From contig NZ_BNAY01000002.1 in assembly GCF_014654365.1 (NCBI RefSeq), positions 744,001-808,000 on the forward strand: a stretch of 64,000 nucleotides of DNA, given 5' to 3'. Source of the DNA: Amycolatopsis oliviviridis (GTDB taxonomy: Bacteria > Actinomycetota > Actinomycetes > Mycobacteriales > Pseudonocardiaceae). The notes under the pieces are model-generated. The model saw only the letters and a program-made list of their open reading frames with translations. It did not search any database and was not told the DNA's origin. A program made the translations under genes and the position numbers. Shown piece after piece: positions 25,729 to 34,659 of this stretch (position 1 is the first letter of the stretch; each line of letters opens with the position of its first letter).

Positions 25729-26646
25729 GTGACTCCGCAACTGTCCCTTCACGAAGAGGTCGCCTCCGCCCTCGCCGACGGTGATCCCGTCGTCGCGCTG
25801 GAGAGCACCATCCTCTCCCACGGTCTCCCGCCCGGCCGCAATCTCGACGTCGCCCGGCGGCTGGAGAAGGTCGTCCGGGACGGTGGCGCCGTCCCCGCGA
25901 CCATCGCCGTGCTCGACGGCGTCCCGCTGATCGGCCTCACCGGCGAGCAGCTGGAACGCGTCTGCGCGCCCGGCGCGGACCTGGACAAGCTCTCCCTGCG
26001 CGACATCGGCCCGGCCGTCGGCCTCGGCCGCTCCGGGGCGACGACGGTCGCGAGCACCGCGGCGCTGGCCGCCGCGGCCGGGATCGGCATGTTCGCCACC
26101 GGCGGGCTGGGCGGCGTACACCAGGGCGCGGCGCTGAGCTGGGACGTCTCGGCGGATCTGGGCGTGCTCGCGAAGGTGCCGACCACGGTCGTCTGCTCCG
26201 GGGTGAAGTCGGTGCTCGACATCGCCGCGACGCTCGAACTGCTGGAGACCAACTCGGTGCCCGTGCTGGGTTACCGCACCGGCGAGTTCCCCGCGTTCTA
26301 CCTCCGCTCGTCCGGTTTCGAGGTGCCGTGGCGGGTCGACGACGCCGCGCAGGCCGCCGCCGTCATCGCGGCGCACCGCTCGCACGCGGATTCCGGTGTG
26401 CTGCTGGCGAATCCGATCCCCGAAGCGTCCGAAATGGACAAAGAACTGCACGACCGGCTGCTCGCCGAGGGGCTGGAGTTGCTGAAGTCCCAAGGGGTGC
26501 ACGGCAAGGAGGTCACGCCGGTGCTGCTGGAGCACTTCCACACCGCGAGCGGCGGGGTGAGCCTCGACGCGAACGAGGCGCTGGTGCTGTCCAACGCGGA
26601 ACTGGCCACCGCGGTGGCCGTCGCGCTCGCCGGGAACGCGGCATGA
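25729..26646 (+). CDS. psuG: pseudouridine-5'-phosphate glycosidase
   Basis: A 305-residue enzyme that splits pseudouridine 5'-phosphate to uracil and ribose 5-phosphate. Family marks are VALESTILSHGLPPGRN, GAVPATIAVLDGVPLIGL, GRSGATTVASTAALAAAAGI and the FATGGLGGVHQGA loop. The length is normal. The start is GTG 25729. Its stop overlaps the ATG of the PfkB kinase gene, and psuG next to a PfkB kinase is the classical pseudouridine salvage pair. Confidence 0.93.
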   Translation: MTPQLSLHEEVASALADGDPVVALESTILSHGLPPGRNLDVARRLEKVVRDGGAVPATIAVLDGVPLIGLTGEQLERVCAPGADLDKLSLRDIGPAVGLGRSGATTVASTAALAAAAGIGMFATGGLGGVHQGAALSWDVSADLGVLAKVPTTVVCSGVKSVLDIAATLELLETNSVPVLGYRTGEFPAFYLRSSGFEVPWRVDDAAQAAAVIAAHRSHADSGVLLANPIPEASEMDKELHDRLLAEGLELLKSQGVHGKEVTPVLLEHFHTASGGVSLDANEALVLSNAELATAVAVALAGNAA

Positions 26647-27524
26647 GCGGCAACGGCGGCATCGTGGTCGTCGGCGACGTCGGCCTCGACGTGGTCGCGC
26701 GCCACGAGGGCCCCATCCCGCACGGCGGCGACATCCGCGCGAAGGTCCACTTCACCAGTGGCGGCGCGGGCGCGAACACCGCGCTCTGGCTGCGGGCCGA
26801 AGAGGTGGAGACCACGCTCGTCGCGCGGATCGGCGACGACTCCGGCGGCCGCATGGTGAAGAGCGAGCTGGAGGCGGCGGGCGTCCGGTGCGAGTTCGCC
26901 GTGGACCCCGAGGAGCCGACGTTCTGCGTCGTCGTGCTCGTCGACGGCGCCGGTGAGCGGAGCATGCTCGCCGACCGCGCGGCGAACGCGAGGTTCAGCC
27001 CTTCCGACATCACCGAGCAGGCGCTGCGCGGTGCGAGCCACCTGCACCTCTCGGGCTACGTCCTGCTGTACCCGTCGTCCCGGCCCGCGGCGCTCGCCTC
27101 GCTGGCGGCGGCGAAGAAGGCCGGGCTGACGACGTCGGTCGACCCGCAGGCGGCGACGCTGATCACCGATCCGGCGGCCTTCCTCGACGACGTGCGCGGC
27201 GTCGACCTGCTGATGCCGAACACGAGCGAGCTGGTCGCGCTGACCGGGTCGAGCGATCCCGAGGCGGCGAAGGAACTGCTGGACTACGTGGGCGAGGTCG
27301 TGGTCACCGCCGGTCTCGACGGCGCCAGCTGGGTGGACGCGAGCGGGACCATCACTTCGGTGCCTTCGCAGCCGGCGGAGTGCGTCGACTCGACCGGTGC
27401 GGGGGACGCCTTCGACGCCGGTGTACTGGCGGCGTGGCTGCGCGGCGAGTCCACCGTGGAGGTCCTGCGCGCGGGCACCCGGCTGGGCGCCCGCGCCGTG
27501 GCGAAGGTCGGGCCGCAGCCGTAG
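26643..27524 (+). CDS. psuK: PfkB-family kinase, probable pseudouridine kinase
   Basis: A 293-residue ribokinase-like enzyme. N-terminal GDVGLDVVARHEG and the glycine-rich FTSGGAGANTALWL (residues about 34-47) form the sugar site; the C-terminal DSTGAGDAFDAGVLAAWL holds the catalytic Asp of the PfkB signature. Coupling by ATGA to psuG strongly suggests it phosphorylates pseudouridine to feed the glycosidase. Another ribosyl nucleoside as substrate cannot be excluded. Confidence 0.85.
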   Translation: MSGNGGIVVVGDVGLDVVARHEGPIPHGGDIRAKVHFTSGGAGANTALWLRAEEVETTLVARIGDDSGGRMVKSELEAAGVRCEFAVDPEEPTFCVVVLVDGAGERSMLADRAANARFSPSDITEQALRGASHLHLSGYVLLYPSSRPAALASLAAAKKAGLTTSVDPQAATLITDPAAFLDDVRGVDLLMPNTSELVALTGSSDPEAAKELLDYVGEVVVTAGLDGASWVDASGTITSVPSQPAECVDSTGAGDAFDAGVLAAWLRGESTVEVLRAGTRLGARAVAKVGPQP

Positions 27525-27540
27525 TCCCTCACCGAACGCT

Positions 27541-27587
27541 ATGAAAGGCCCCTTCATCGCAAAATTTGCAATGAAGGGGCCTTTCAT
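27541..27587. repeat. long inverted repeat, family A
   Basis: 23-base arms around one central base, with a single arm mismatch. Each arm holds ATGAAAGGCCCCTTCAT or its complement. It lies between the convergent psuK and DUF3099 genes and would serve as terminator on both strands. Confidence 0.75.
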
Positions 27588-27614
27588 GTCGCGCGGCTGC
27601 ACGCGCGAAACGGG

Positions 27615-27947
27615 TCAGCCGCCGTCGATGACGCGGTGAGTGGTGCCTTCGATCCGGGTCGGTTCGGCCTGGTAGCGGTTGACCGACTCGCTCTTGCGCG
27701 GCGGCCGGTCGTTGGCGACCAGGACGGCGATCCACGGCAGCGGGATCGAGATGGCGATCAGCGCCAGCGCCAGCCACCAGGTCTGGTAGAAGATCCCGGC
27801 GAGGATGAGGCACGGGATGCGGAACGACATCATGATGATGTACTTCCGCTTCCGTTTGGCGAGCTGGTCTTCGTAGGACGGGGCGGCTTCGGTGATCAGC
27901 ACCGGAGCGGGTTCCCTCGGTTCGGGACCGTGGGCGGGCGCGTTCAC
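27615..27947 (-). CDS. DUF3099 membrane protein
   Basis: A 110-residue protein with a cytoplasmic N terminus that carries PVLITEAAPSYEDQLAKRKR (typical of DUF3099), then two membrane helices (IMMSFRIPCLILAGIF and WWLALALIAISIPLPWIAVL) and a basic tail. The GTG at 27947 has the strong site GGAGGTGGT 5 bases upstream; earlier ATGs at 27968 and 27989 are less likely. Function unknown. It is conserved in actinobacteria. Confidence 0.8.
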   Translation of the reverse strand: MNAPAHGPEPREPAPVLITEAAPSYEDQLAKRKRKYIIMMSFRIPCLILAGIFYQTWWLALALIAISIPLPWIAVLVANDRPPRKSESVNRYQAEPTRIEGTTHRVIDGG

Positions 27948-27985
27948 AGCACCACCTCCGGCTTCCATGCTCCCACTCCCCGGGC

Positions 27986-29257
27986 TCATCCGACACCTGG
28001 GTGGGTGAACCGGTGCAGGGCCGCGACCACGAGCGTCTCGACGCCTGCCGAAAGCGTCGGATGCGGGATCGGTGCGAAGAGCGGCGAGTGGTTCGACGGG
28101 ATGTCCTGTTCGAACCGCCCGGCGGTCATCGCGGCGATGACCTGCTCCGCGTCCAGGCCGCCGACCAGCCAGAACACCGACGGTACCCCGGCGGCGCGGC
28201 CGAATTCGCTGAAGTCCTCGCTGCCGGTGATCAGCGGCGCGGGCATCACCCGGCCCTCGCCGAAATGGTCGAGGAAAGCCGCGGCGAGGCCTTCGGTGGC
28301 CTTCTCGTCGTTCTCGGTGACCGGGAACGTGCCGATCCGCTCGATCTCCGGCGATTTCGGCGCGCCCGCGGTGGCGGCCTCGCCGTGGACGATCCGCTCG
28401 ACGGCCGCGACGACCCTCTCCCGCACCGCCTGGTCGAACGACCGGATGTTGACCTCGAGGACGGCCTGGTCGGAGATGATGTTGTGCGCGGTCCCGACGT
28501 GCAGCGAGCCGACGGTCACCACCGCCGACTCGGTCGCCGAGATCTCCCGCGAGACGATGGTCTGCAGTTTGAGCACCACCGACGCGGCGAGCACGGCGGG
28601 ATCGACCGTGGTCTCGGGGCGCGAGCCGTGCCCGCCCCGGCCGTGCAGGGTGATGCGGAGCGCGTCCGTGGCCGCCATGATCACGCCGGGCCTGGTCAGC
28701 ACCCAGCCCGCCGGACCCGGGACGACGTGCTGGCCGAGCACGACGTCGGGTTCGCCCGCGGGCCCGAAGACCCCGTCCCGGACCATCCCGGCGGCGCCGT
28801 CACCGGCCTCCTCCCCCGGCTGGAACACGACCATCAGCGTGCCGGACCAGTGCTCGCGCCCGGACGCGAGCAGCGAGGCGGCGCCGGAGAGCCAGGTGGC
28901 GTGCATGTCATGGCCGCAGGCGTGCATCACCGGGACGTCGCGGCCTTCGGCGTCGACCCCGCGCGCGGTGCTCGCGTACGGCAGTCCGGTCTTCTCCTCG
29001 ACCGGCAGCGCGTCGATGTCGGCGCGCAGCATCACCTTCGGGCCGGGCCCGTTGCGCAGCACGCCCAGGACGCCGGTGCGCCCGATGCCGGCGTGCACCT
29101 CGTACCCGTCGGCCTCCAGGCGCCGGGCCAGTTCGGCGGCGGTGCGGGTTTCGGCGAACGACAGCTCCGGGTGCCGGTGGAGGTCGGTGTACAGGTCTTC
29201 CAATCCGGGCAGCGCCGCCTGCAGCGGTGCCAGGACACTTTCGAGGCTCACGACCAC
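27986..29257 (-). CDS. M20 family amidohydrolase / metallopeptidase
   Basis: A 423-residue zinc enzyme of the M20D group (hippurate hydrolase, IAA-amino acid hydrolase type). Metal and catalytic residues are in HACGHDMHATWL, VVFQPGEEAGDGA and TGSEDFSEFGRAAGVPS; the dimerisation insert shows GRGGHGSRPETTVDPAV. It would cut N-acyl amino acids or similar amides in the cytoplasm. Its start codon lies only 21 bases from the start of the divergent methyltransferase gene, so promoters must overlap and at least one mRNA is likely leaderless. Confidence 0.9.
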   Translation of the reverse strand: MVVSLESVLAPLQAALPGLEDLYTDLHRHPELSFAETRTAAELARRLEADGYEVHAGIGRTGVLGVLRNGPGPKVMLRADIDALPVEEKTGLPYASTARGVDAEGRDVPVMHACGHDMHATWLSGAASLLASGREHWSGTLMVVFQPGEEAGDGAAGMVRDGVFGPAGEPDVVLGQHVVPGPAGWVLTRPGVIMAATDALRITLHGRGGHGSRPETTVDPAVLAASVVLKLQTIVSREISATESAVVTVGSLHVGTAHNIISDQAVLEVNIRSFDQAVRERVVAAVERIVHGEAATAGAPKSPEIERIGTFPVTENDEKATEGLAAAFLDHFGEGRVMPAPLITGSEDFSEFGRAAGVPSVFWLVGGLDAEQVIAAMTAGRFEQDIPSNHSPLFAPIPHPTLSAGVETLVVAALHRFTHPGVG

Positions 29258-29278
29258 ATCCTGGCAGTATTACCGACT

Positions 29279-30775
29279 GTGAGCACACGAGCGGCCCTTC
29301 CCGACCTGTCCGACGACGTCTGCGCGAGGCTGCGGGACGCCTTCCGCCGGACCGGTTACGACACCGACGGCGTGGTCGACGCCCTCGGACCGGCGCACGC
29401 CGCCCTCGGCCGTGGCGAACCCGAACTCGCCTACCGCGCGACCCGCGACGCGGGTGAGCTCGGAACGCTGATCCGGCTGTTCCTGCTGGGGTCGACCGAA
29501 GCGGAGAAGGACGTCGAGGCCGCTTTCGCGCCACTGTCCCTCGATGACGCGGTGGCCGCCACGCTGCTCGTGCCCGCCACCGACGGCTACCGGGCCGGTC
29601 TCGACGTCCGCCCGCACGGCGACGACGAAGGCTCGTGGTGGGTCGTCAACGACCTCGACGCCGACATCCTGGGCCAGCTCGTGCCCGAGGACCACGTGCT
29701 CGGCGTCGGGCACGCGTCGCTCAGCCTGATCCGGGCCACCAGCCGCCGCGAGGTCGGCAGCCTGCTCGACGTCGGCACCGGCAACGGCGTCCAGGCGCTG
29801 CACGCCACCCGGCACGCGAAGAAGGTCACCGCGACCGACGTCTCGGCCCGCGCGCTGGCACTGGCCGCGGCTACCTTCCGGCTCAACGAGCTGGACGTCG
29901 AACTCGTGCGCGGCGAATGGTTCGCGCCGGTCGCGCGGCGCCGGTTCGACCAGATCGTCTGCAATCCGCCGTTCGTGGTGGGCCCGCCGCGGGTCGACTA
30001 CACCTACCGCGACTCCGGCCTCGCCGGTGACGACGCCAGCGCGCTCGTGGTGCGGCAGCTGCCCGGGTTCCTCAACGACGGCGGCACCGGCCAGCTCCTG
30101 GCGTCCTGGCTGCACGTCGAGGGCGAGGACTGGGGCGATCGGGTGACCCGCTGGCTGCCCGCCGAGACCGACGCGTGGTTCGTCCAGCGGGACATCGCGG
30201 ATCCGGGGCTCTACGTCGGCACGTGGCTGCGCGACGCCGGCATCGACCCCCGCTCCCCCGAAGGCCGCGCGAAATCCGGCGCCTGGCTCGACTGGTTCGC
30301 CGAAAACGACGTCCAGGGCATCGGTTTCGGCTTCGTCACCCTCCGCCGGGCGTCCGGCGCGACCCCGACGATCGTGTGCGAGGACCTGCGCCAGGCCTAC
30401 GACGACCCGCTGGGCGCCGAGGCGGCGAACTGGCTGGATCGGGTGGAATGGCTGCGCGCCAACGGCGATTCCCTCCTCGATGTCCGTTTCCGGGTCCCGG
30501 AAAGCGTTCTTCTGGAGAGCGTCGCCGAGCCGGGCGAAGAGGGCTGGGCCACCACCGTCCAGCGGTTGCACCGCACCGACGGGCCCGGGTGGTCACACGA
30601 GGTCGACGAACTCGCCACTCGGCTGCTCGCGGGCTGCCAGGGCGCGCTGCCGCTGGAGGACCTGATCGTGCTCCTGGCGGCCGCTCAGGGCCTCGAACCG
30701 GGCGAACTGGCCGAAGCCGCGCTGCCGGTGGTGCGTGAGCTGGTCCGGCACGGCATGCTCCTCCCCGCCGCCTGA
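29279..30775 (+). CDS. large HemK-like class I methyltransferase
   Basis: A 498-residue protein. Residues 1-150 are a helical N-terminal domain; residues 155-320 a Rossmann methyltransferase with motif [14 protein letters not shown] and motif [13 protein letters not shown] (NPPF, as in enzymes that methylate amide or exocyclic amino nitrogens in rRNA, DNA or release factors); residues 330-498 form an actinobacterial C-terminal domain. The substrate is probably a nucleic acid or protein. The start is GTG 29279. The stop overlaps the dtd start (TGATG), linking it to a tRNA quality-control enzyme. Confidence 0.87.
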   Translation: MSTRAALPDLSDDVCARLRDAFRRTGYDTDGVVDALGPAHAALGRGEPELAYRATRDAGELGTLIRLFLLGSTEAEKDVEAAFAPLSLDDAVAATLLVPATDGYRAGLDVRPHGDDEGSWWVVNDLDADILGQLVPEDHVLGVGHASLSLIRATSRREVGSLLDVGTGNGVQALHATRHAKKVTATDVSARALALAAATFRLNELDVELVRGEWFAPVARRRFDQIVCNPPFVVGPPRVDYTYRDSGLAGDDASALVVRQLPGFLNDGGTGQLLASWLHVEGEDWGDRVTRWLPAETDAWFVQRDIADPGLYVGTWLRDAGIDPRSPEGRAKSGAWLDWFAENDVQGIGFGFVTLRRASGATPTIVCEDLRQAYDDPLGAEAANWLDRVEWLRANGDSLLDVRFRVPESVLLESVAEPGEEGWATTVQRLHRTDGPGWSHEVDELATRLLAGCQGALPLEDLIVLLAAAQGLEPGELAEAALPVVRELVRHGMLLPAA

Positions 30776-31209
30776 TGCGGGCGGTGGTGGCGAGGGTCAC
30801 GGAAGCGAGCGTGACCGTCGGCGACGAGGTGACGGGCGCCATCTACGAGCCGGGTTTGCTGGTACTGCTGGGAATCCACGTGGACGATGAGACATCGGCC
30901 GCGTCCAAGGTGGCGACGATGGCCCGCAAACTGCACGAAGCTCGCATTCTTCGCGACGAAGAGTCCTGCGCCACCACCGGCGCCCCTCTGCTCGTCGTAA
31001 GCCAGTTCACCCTCTACGGGGACACCCGCAAAGGCCGCCGTCCGTCGTGGACGGCGGCCGCCCGCCCCGAAATCGCCGAACCCCTCGTGACCGCCGTCGT
31101 CGACGCCTTGCGCGAACGCGGCGCGCGGGTCGAGACGGGCCGTTTCGGGGCGATGATGGCGGTGCGGAGCGTGAACGACGGTCCGTTCACCCTCCTCATA
31201 GAGGTCTAG
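30775..31209 (+). CDS. dtd: D-aminoacyl-tRNA deacylase
   Basis: A 144-residue enzyme that removes D-amino acids (and glycine from mischarged tRNA-Ala). The catalytic motif [17 protein letters not shown] and the C-terminal Gly-cisPro loop [11 protein letters not shown] are clear (most relatives have GPVT; here it is GPFT). Length is normal. It is coupled to the methyltransferase gene and is followed by the sigB promoter region. Confidence 0.93.
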   Translation: MRAVVARVTEASVTVGDEVTGAIYEPGLLVLLGIHVDDETSAASKVATMARKLHEARILRDEESCATTGAPLLVVSQFTLYGDTRKGRRPSWTAAARPEIAEPLVTAVVDALRERGARVETGRFGAMMAVRSVNDGPFTLLIEV

Positions 31210-31307
31210 ACCACATCGGTTTCTCCCGCGCGCGGGCATTCTCAGGAAAAGCTCAGGGTTGGTCGAGCAACGCCCCAGGTCAGCCACCCGTCTCTCCTGT
31301 AGCGGCC

Positions 31308-31335
31308 GGGAACGTTTTCGGACCTCCCGGCGTTG
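31308..31335 (+). promoter_or_regulatory. ECF-type (SigR/SigH/SigE-like) promoter of sigB
   Basis: GGGAAC, an 18-base spacer, then GTTG: this fits the GGGAAY-N16-20-GTT pattern of SigR/SigH and related stress sigma factors. It lies about 120 bases before the sigB start, giving a long leader. In mycobacteria sigB is known to be transcribed by SigE and SigH, which supports the call. Confidence 0.55.
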
Positions 31336-31456
31336 AGCCAAGTGTCCAGCCAAGCTGGGCCGACGAGGAGTAGCGGGTTTTCCACAGGGCTTGCTACGCC
31401 GAGGCGGATCCGGCGGACACACCGCAGCACGTTCAGCCCGTGACCGGGGAGGCAGA

Positions 31457-32488
31457 ATGTCAGTCCAGACTCTCGAACGCGAAGCGCGCGGGATTCGCGA
31501 GCGCCGTATCCCGGCGCAATCCACCCAGGAGCCGGTGAGCGCGGGGGCGCTCACCGACGCCGACCTCGACGCCCAGAGCCCGGCCGCGGACCTCGTTCGC
31601 GTGTACCTCAACGGAATCGGCAAGACGGCGCTGCTGTCCGCCGCCGACGAGGTCGAGCTGGCCAAGCGCATCGAAGCCGGTGTGTTCGCCCAGCACATGC
31701 TCGACACGGCCGAAGGTCTCACGCCCAAGCGGCGTTCGGAGATGTCCGCGCTCGTGCGTGACGGCCACGTCGCGAAGAACCACCTGCTGGAGGCCAACCT
31801 CCGCCTCGTGGTCTCGCTCGCGAAGCGCTACACCGGCCGGGGGATGCCGCTGCTCGACCTGATCCAGGAGGGGAACCTGGGTCTGATCCGCGCGGTGGAG
31901 AAGTTCGACTACTCCAAGGGGTTCAAGTTCTCGACCTACGCCACCTGGTGGATCCGCCAGGCCATCACCAGGGGGATGGCCGACCAGGGACGCACCATCC
32001 GGCTGCCGGTCCACCTGGTGGAACAGGTGAACAAGCTGGCCCGCATCAAGCGCGACCTGCACCAGCAGCTCGGGCGTGACGCGACCCACGAGGAACTGGC
32101 CGCCGAATCGGGCATCCCGGCGCACAAGATCTCCGACCTGCTCGACCACTCGCGTGACCCGGTGAGCCTCGACATGCCGGTCGGCACCGAGGAGGACGCC
32201 CCGCTCGGTGACTTCATCGAGGACTCCGAGGCGACCGACGCCGAGAGCGCCGTGATCTCCGGGCTGCTCCAGGACGACCTGCGCCGCGTGCTCGCGACGC
32301 TGGACGACCGCGAGTCCCAGGTGATCCGCCTGCGCTACGGCCTCGACGACGGTCAGCCGCGCACGCTCGACCAGATCGGCAAGCACTTCGGGCTGTCGCG
32401 TGAGCGCGTTCGGCAGATCGAGCGAGAGGTCATGTCGAAGCTTCGTCAGGGTGAGCGGGCGGACCGCCTGCGTGCCTACGCTTCGTAA
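31457..32488 (+). CDS. sigB: SigB-type RNA polymerase sigma factor
   Basis: A 343-residue group 2 sigma-70 factor. Region 1.2 is [20 protein letters not shown], region 2 includes [20 protein letters not shown] and the -10 recognition part [13 protein letters not shown], region 3 follows, and region 4.2 is [18 protein letters not shown]. It lacks the long region 1.1 of the principal factor SigA and so is most like SigB of mycobacteria and HrdB-related secondary factors. The ATG at 31457 is preceded by GGGGAGG. The ECF-type promoter upstream suggests induction by oxidative or envelope stress. Confidence 0.92.
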   Translation: MSVQTLEREARGIRERRIPAQSTQEPVSAGALTDADLDAQSPAADLVRVYLNGIGKTALLSAADEVELAKRIEAGVFAQHMLDTAEGLTPKRRSEMSALVRDGHVAKNHLLEANLRLVVSLAKRYTGRGMPLLDLIQEGNLGLIRAVEKFDYSKGFKFSTYATWWIRQAITRGMADQGRTIRLPVHLVEQVNKLARIKRDLHQQLGRDATHEELAAESGIPAHKISDLLDHSRDPVSLDMPVGTEEDAPLGDFIEDSEATDAESAVISGLLQDDLRRVLATLDDRESQVIRLRYGLDDGQPRTLDQIGKHFGLSRERVRQIEREVMSKLRQGERADRLRAYAS

Positions 32489-32520
32489 TCTTTGACTGAG
32501 CCTTTCGGCGAGGAAAAAGC

Positions 32521-32601
32521 AACACCCGTTCGGCAGCGTTGACTTATGACCTGCGTCACGAGACCGTCGAGCAGGTCAATCAGTCTTCGCGGTCGGGTGT
32601 T
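32521..32601. ncRNA. candidate structured element downstream of sigB
   Basis: Nested complementary segments: AACACCCG (32521) with CGGGTGTT (32594), GACT (32541) with AGTC (32582), and GACCTGC (32548) with GCAGGTC (32571). Together they give an 80-base interrupted hairpin in the 430-base gene-free stretch between sigB and fumarase. It may be a 3' UTR structure or small RNA; no known RNA family is recognised. Confidence 0.3.
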
Positions 32602-32751
32602 CGCGCCCGGATCGCTTTCCCCGGGAGGTCGGGTCCGTCGGGGTGGGCCCGGCCTCCCGAACTAATTTGTGGGGATCGGCGACAAAATACCCCGGCGACA
32701 AGACAACCCCCGGCGACAAAGTGCACTGCGGGAATTGCAGTCGGTCCAGGT

Positions 32752-32799
32752 GGTCGTGAGTGGTAAGTGACGTTAGAACGTCACTTACCACTCACGACC
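32752..32799. repeat. perfect 48-base palindrome
   Basis: Two perfectly complementary 23-base arms around AG; the core is AGTGACGTTAGAACGTCACT. It sits 120 bases before the fumarase start, downstream of sigB. With almost no loop it would work better as a cruciform or protein site than as a simple RNA hairpin, though a transcript could still fold. It is not related in sequence to the other repeats here. Confidence 0.75.
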
Positions 32800-32918
32800 C
32801 GCTCGCGCGGGCACCCACCGGCAGTGGCCCCGGTTACGTCGGCCATGGCCTCTCGGGCGCCTGGCCCGGGCTTGGGTACCGTGGGCGGGTTCCCGATGCC
32901 GGCAAAGGAGCCCGCGCA

Positions 32919-34577
32919 GTGGCGCCCACCACGTTCCAGCACACCGAAGTCCTTCCGCTCGCCAAGGACACCCGTACCGAATACCGGCTTCTCGGCACCG
33001 AAGGTGTCGAGGTCGTCGAGGCCGCGGGCCGGAAGTTCCTCAAGGTCGAGCCCGAGGCGCTGACCAGACTCGCCAAGACCGCGATCACCGACATCCAGCA
33101 CCTGTTGCGCTCGTCACATCTGGCGCAGCTGCGCGCGATCGTCGACGATCCCGAGGCCAGCGGCAACGACCGGTTCGTCGCGATGGACCTGCTGCGCAAC
33201 GCGGCGATCTCCGCCGGCGGCGTCCTCCCGATGTGCCAGGACACCGGCACCGCGATCGTGATCGGCAAGCGCGGCGAAGGCGTCCTCACCGGCGCCGACG
33301 ACGAGCGCGCGCTGTCGCGGGGCATTTTCGACGCCTATCAGGAGTTGAATCTGCGCTATTCGCAGATGGCGCCGGTGAATTTCTGGGATGAGCGAAATAC
33401 CGGCACCAACCTCCCCGCGCAGATCGAGCTTTATCACAAAGACGGTCAGGGCGACCCCAGCTACGAATTCCTGTTCATGGCCAAGGGCGGCGGCAGCGCG
33501 AACAAGACATTCCTCTATCAGGAAACGAAAGCGGTCCTGAATCCGAAGCGGCTCGCGAAGTTCCTCGACGAGAAACTGCGCAGCCTCGGCACCGCGGCCT
33601 GCCCGCCGTACCACCTCGCGATCGTCGTGGGCGGCACGTCGGCGGAGTTCAACCTGAAGGTCGCGAAGCTGGCCTCGGCCCGCTACCTCGACGACCTCCC
33701 CACCGAGGGTTCCGAGCTGGGCCACGGTTTCCGTGACGTCGACCTCGAACAGCAGGTGCTGGAGATGACGCGCCAGTTCGGCATCGGCGCGCAGTTCGGC
33801 GGCAAGTACTTCTGTCACGACGTCCGCGTGATCCGCCTGCCGCGCCACGGCGCGTCCTGCCCGGTCGGCGTCGCCGTCTCGTGCTCGGCCGACCGCCAGG
33901 CCAAGGCGAAGATCACCGCCGACGGCGTGTTCCTGGAGCAGCTGGAGCGCGACCCGGCGCAGTTCCTGCCGGACGTCTCCGAGGACGACCTGTCCGACGA
34001 GGTGGTGACCGTCGACCTGAACCGCCCGATGGCCGAGATCCGCGCGCAGCTCTCGCAGCTGCCGGTGAAGACGCGCCTGTCGCTGACCGGCCCGCTCGTC
34101 GTCGCCCGCGACATCGCGCACGCGAAGATCGCCGAGCGGCTCGACACGGGTGAAGAAATGCCGCAGTACCTCCGGGACCACCCCGTGTACTACGCGGGCC
34201 CGGCGAAGACGCCCGAGGGCTACGCGTCGGGTTCCTTCGGGCCGACCACCGCGGGCCGGATGGACTCCTACGTCGAGCAGTTCCAGGCCGCGGGCGGCTC
34301 GCTGGTGATGCTGGCGAAGGGCAACCGGTCCAAGAAGGTGACCGCCGCGTGCAACGAGCACGGCGGGTTCTACCTCGGCTCGATCGGCGGCCCGGCCGCG
34401 CGGCTCGCGCAGGACTGCATCAAGAAGGTCGACGTCCTCGAGTACGCCGAGCTGGGGATGGAGGCGGTCTGGAAGATCGAGGTCGAGGACTTCCCCGCGT
34501 TCATCGTCATCGACGACAAGGGCAACGACTTCTTCGAGGCGACCTCGGAACCGGTGCTGCAGATCAGCTTCCGCTGA
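32919..34577 (+). CDS. class I fumarate hydratase (iron-sulfur type)
   Basis: A 552-residue iron-sulfur hydro-lyase that turns fumarate into malate in the TCA cycle (FumA/FumB type, alpha and beta parts fused). Likely cluster-binding Cys are in [18 protein letters not shown] and [13 protein letters not shown]; the beta part includes [16 protein letters not shown] and [20 protein letters not shown]. The start is GTG 32919 with AAAGGAG 9 bases upstream. It stands alone between two palindromes. Being oxygen-labile, its place next to a stress sigma factor gene may or may not matter. Confidence 0.93.
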   Translation: MAPTTFQHTEVLPLAKDTRTEYRLLGTEGVEVVEAAGRKFLKVEPEALTRLAKTAITDIQHLLRSSHLAQLRAIVDDPEASGNDRFVAMDLLRNAAISAGGVLPMCQDTGTAIVIGKRGEGVLTGADDERALSRGIFDAYQELNLRYSQMAPVNFWDERNTGTNLPAQIELYHKDGQGDPSYEFLFMAKGGGSANKTFLYQETKAVLNPKRLAKFLDEKLRSLGTAACPPYHLAIVVGGTSAEFNLKVAKLASARYLDDLPTEGSELGHGFRDVDLEQQVLEMTRQFGIGAQFGGKYFCHDVRVIRLPRHGASCPVGVAVSCSADRQAKAKITADGVFLEQLERDPAQFLPDVSEDDLSDEVVTVDLNRPMAEIRAQLSQLPVKTRLSLTGPLVVARDIAHAKIAERLDTGEEMPQYLRDHPVYYAGPAKTPEGYASGSFGPTTAGRMDSYVEQFQAAGGSLVMLAKGNRSKKVTAACNEHGGFYLGSIGGPAARLAQDCIKKVDVLEYAELGMEAVWKIEVEDFPAFIVIDDKGNDFFEATSEPVLQISFR

Positions 34578-34582
34578 GACTC

Positions 34583-34635
34583 GCAATGAAGGGGCCTTTC
34601 ATCGCAAAATTTGCGATGAAAGGCCCCTTCATTGC
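34583..34635. repeat. near-perfect 53-base palindrome, family A
   Basis: 26-base arms complementary without mismatch around one central base; each arm begins GCAATGAAGGGGCCTTTCAT. It lies 5 bases after the fumarase stop and before the 3' end of a convergent lipoprotein gene. It is the most complete copy of family A. Confidence 0.8.
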
Positions 34636-34659
34636 ACGGCGGAGAGGTTCCCCGGCGCG

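Larger units (their letters stand above)
32489..32918. other. 430-base gap between sigB and fumarase
   Basis: No gene is supported here. It holds the stem structure at 32521-32601, three direct copies of CGGCGACAA (32677, 32693, 32711; start-to-start spacing 16 and 18 bases), and the palindrome at 32752. An in-frame GTG at 32760 that would lengthen fumarase lies within the palindrome and is rejected. Confidence 0.6.

Noticed and set aside
28001..30775. Very long open frame of over 900 codons covering the amidohydrolase region and the methyltransferase
   Set aside because: The first 426 codons are the mirror of the M20 amidohydrolase gene on the other strand and have Arg/Gly/Asp-rich, low-complexity content. 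The real gene begins at GTG 29279.
32576..32791. 71-residue minus-strand frame in the sigB-fumarase gap
   Set aside because: It starts within the palindrome and its product has no sensible composition or ribosome binding site.
32760..32918. Fumarase start at GTG 32760
   Set aside because: This would translate half of the palindrome and a Gly/Pro-rich leader with no family match; GTG 32919 has a proper ribosome binding site.
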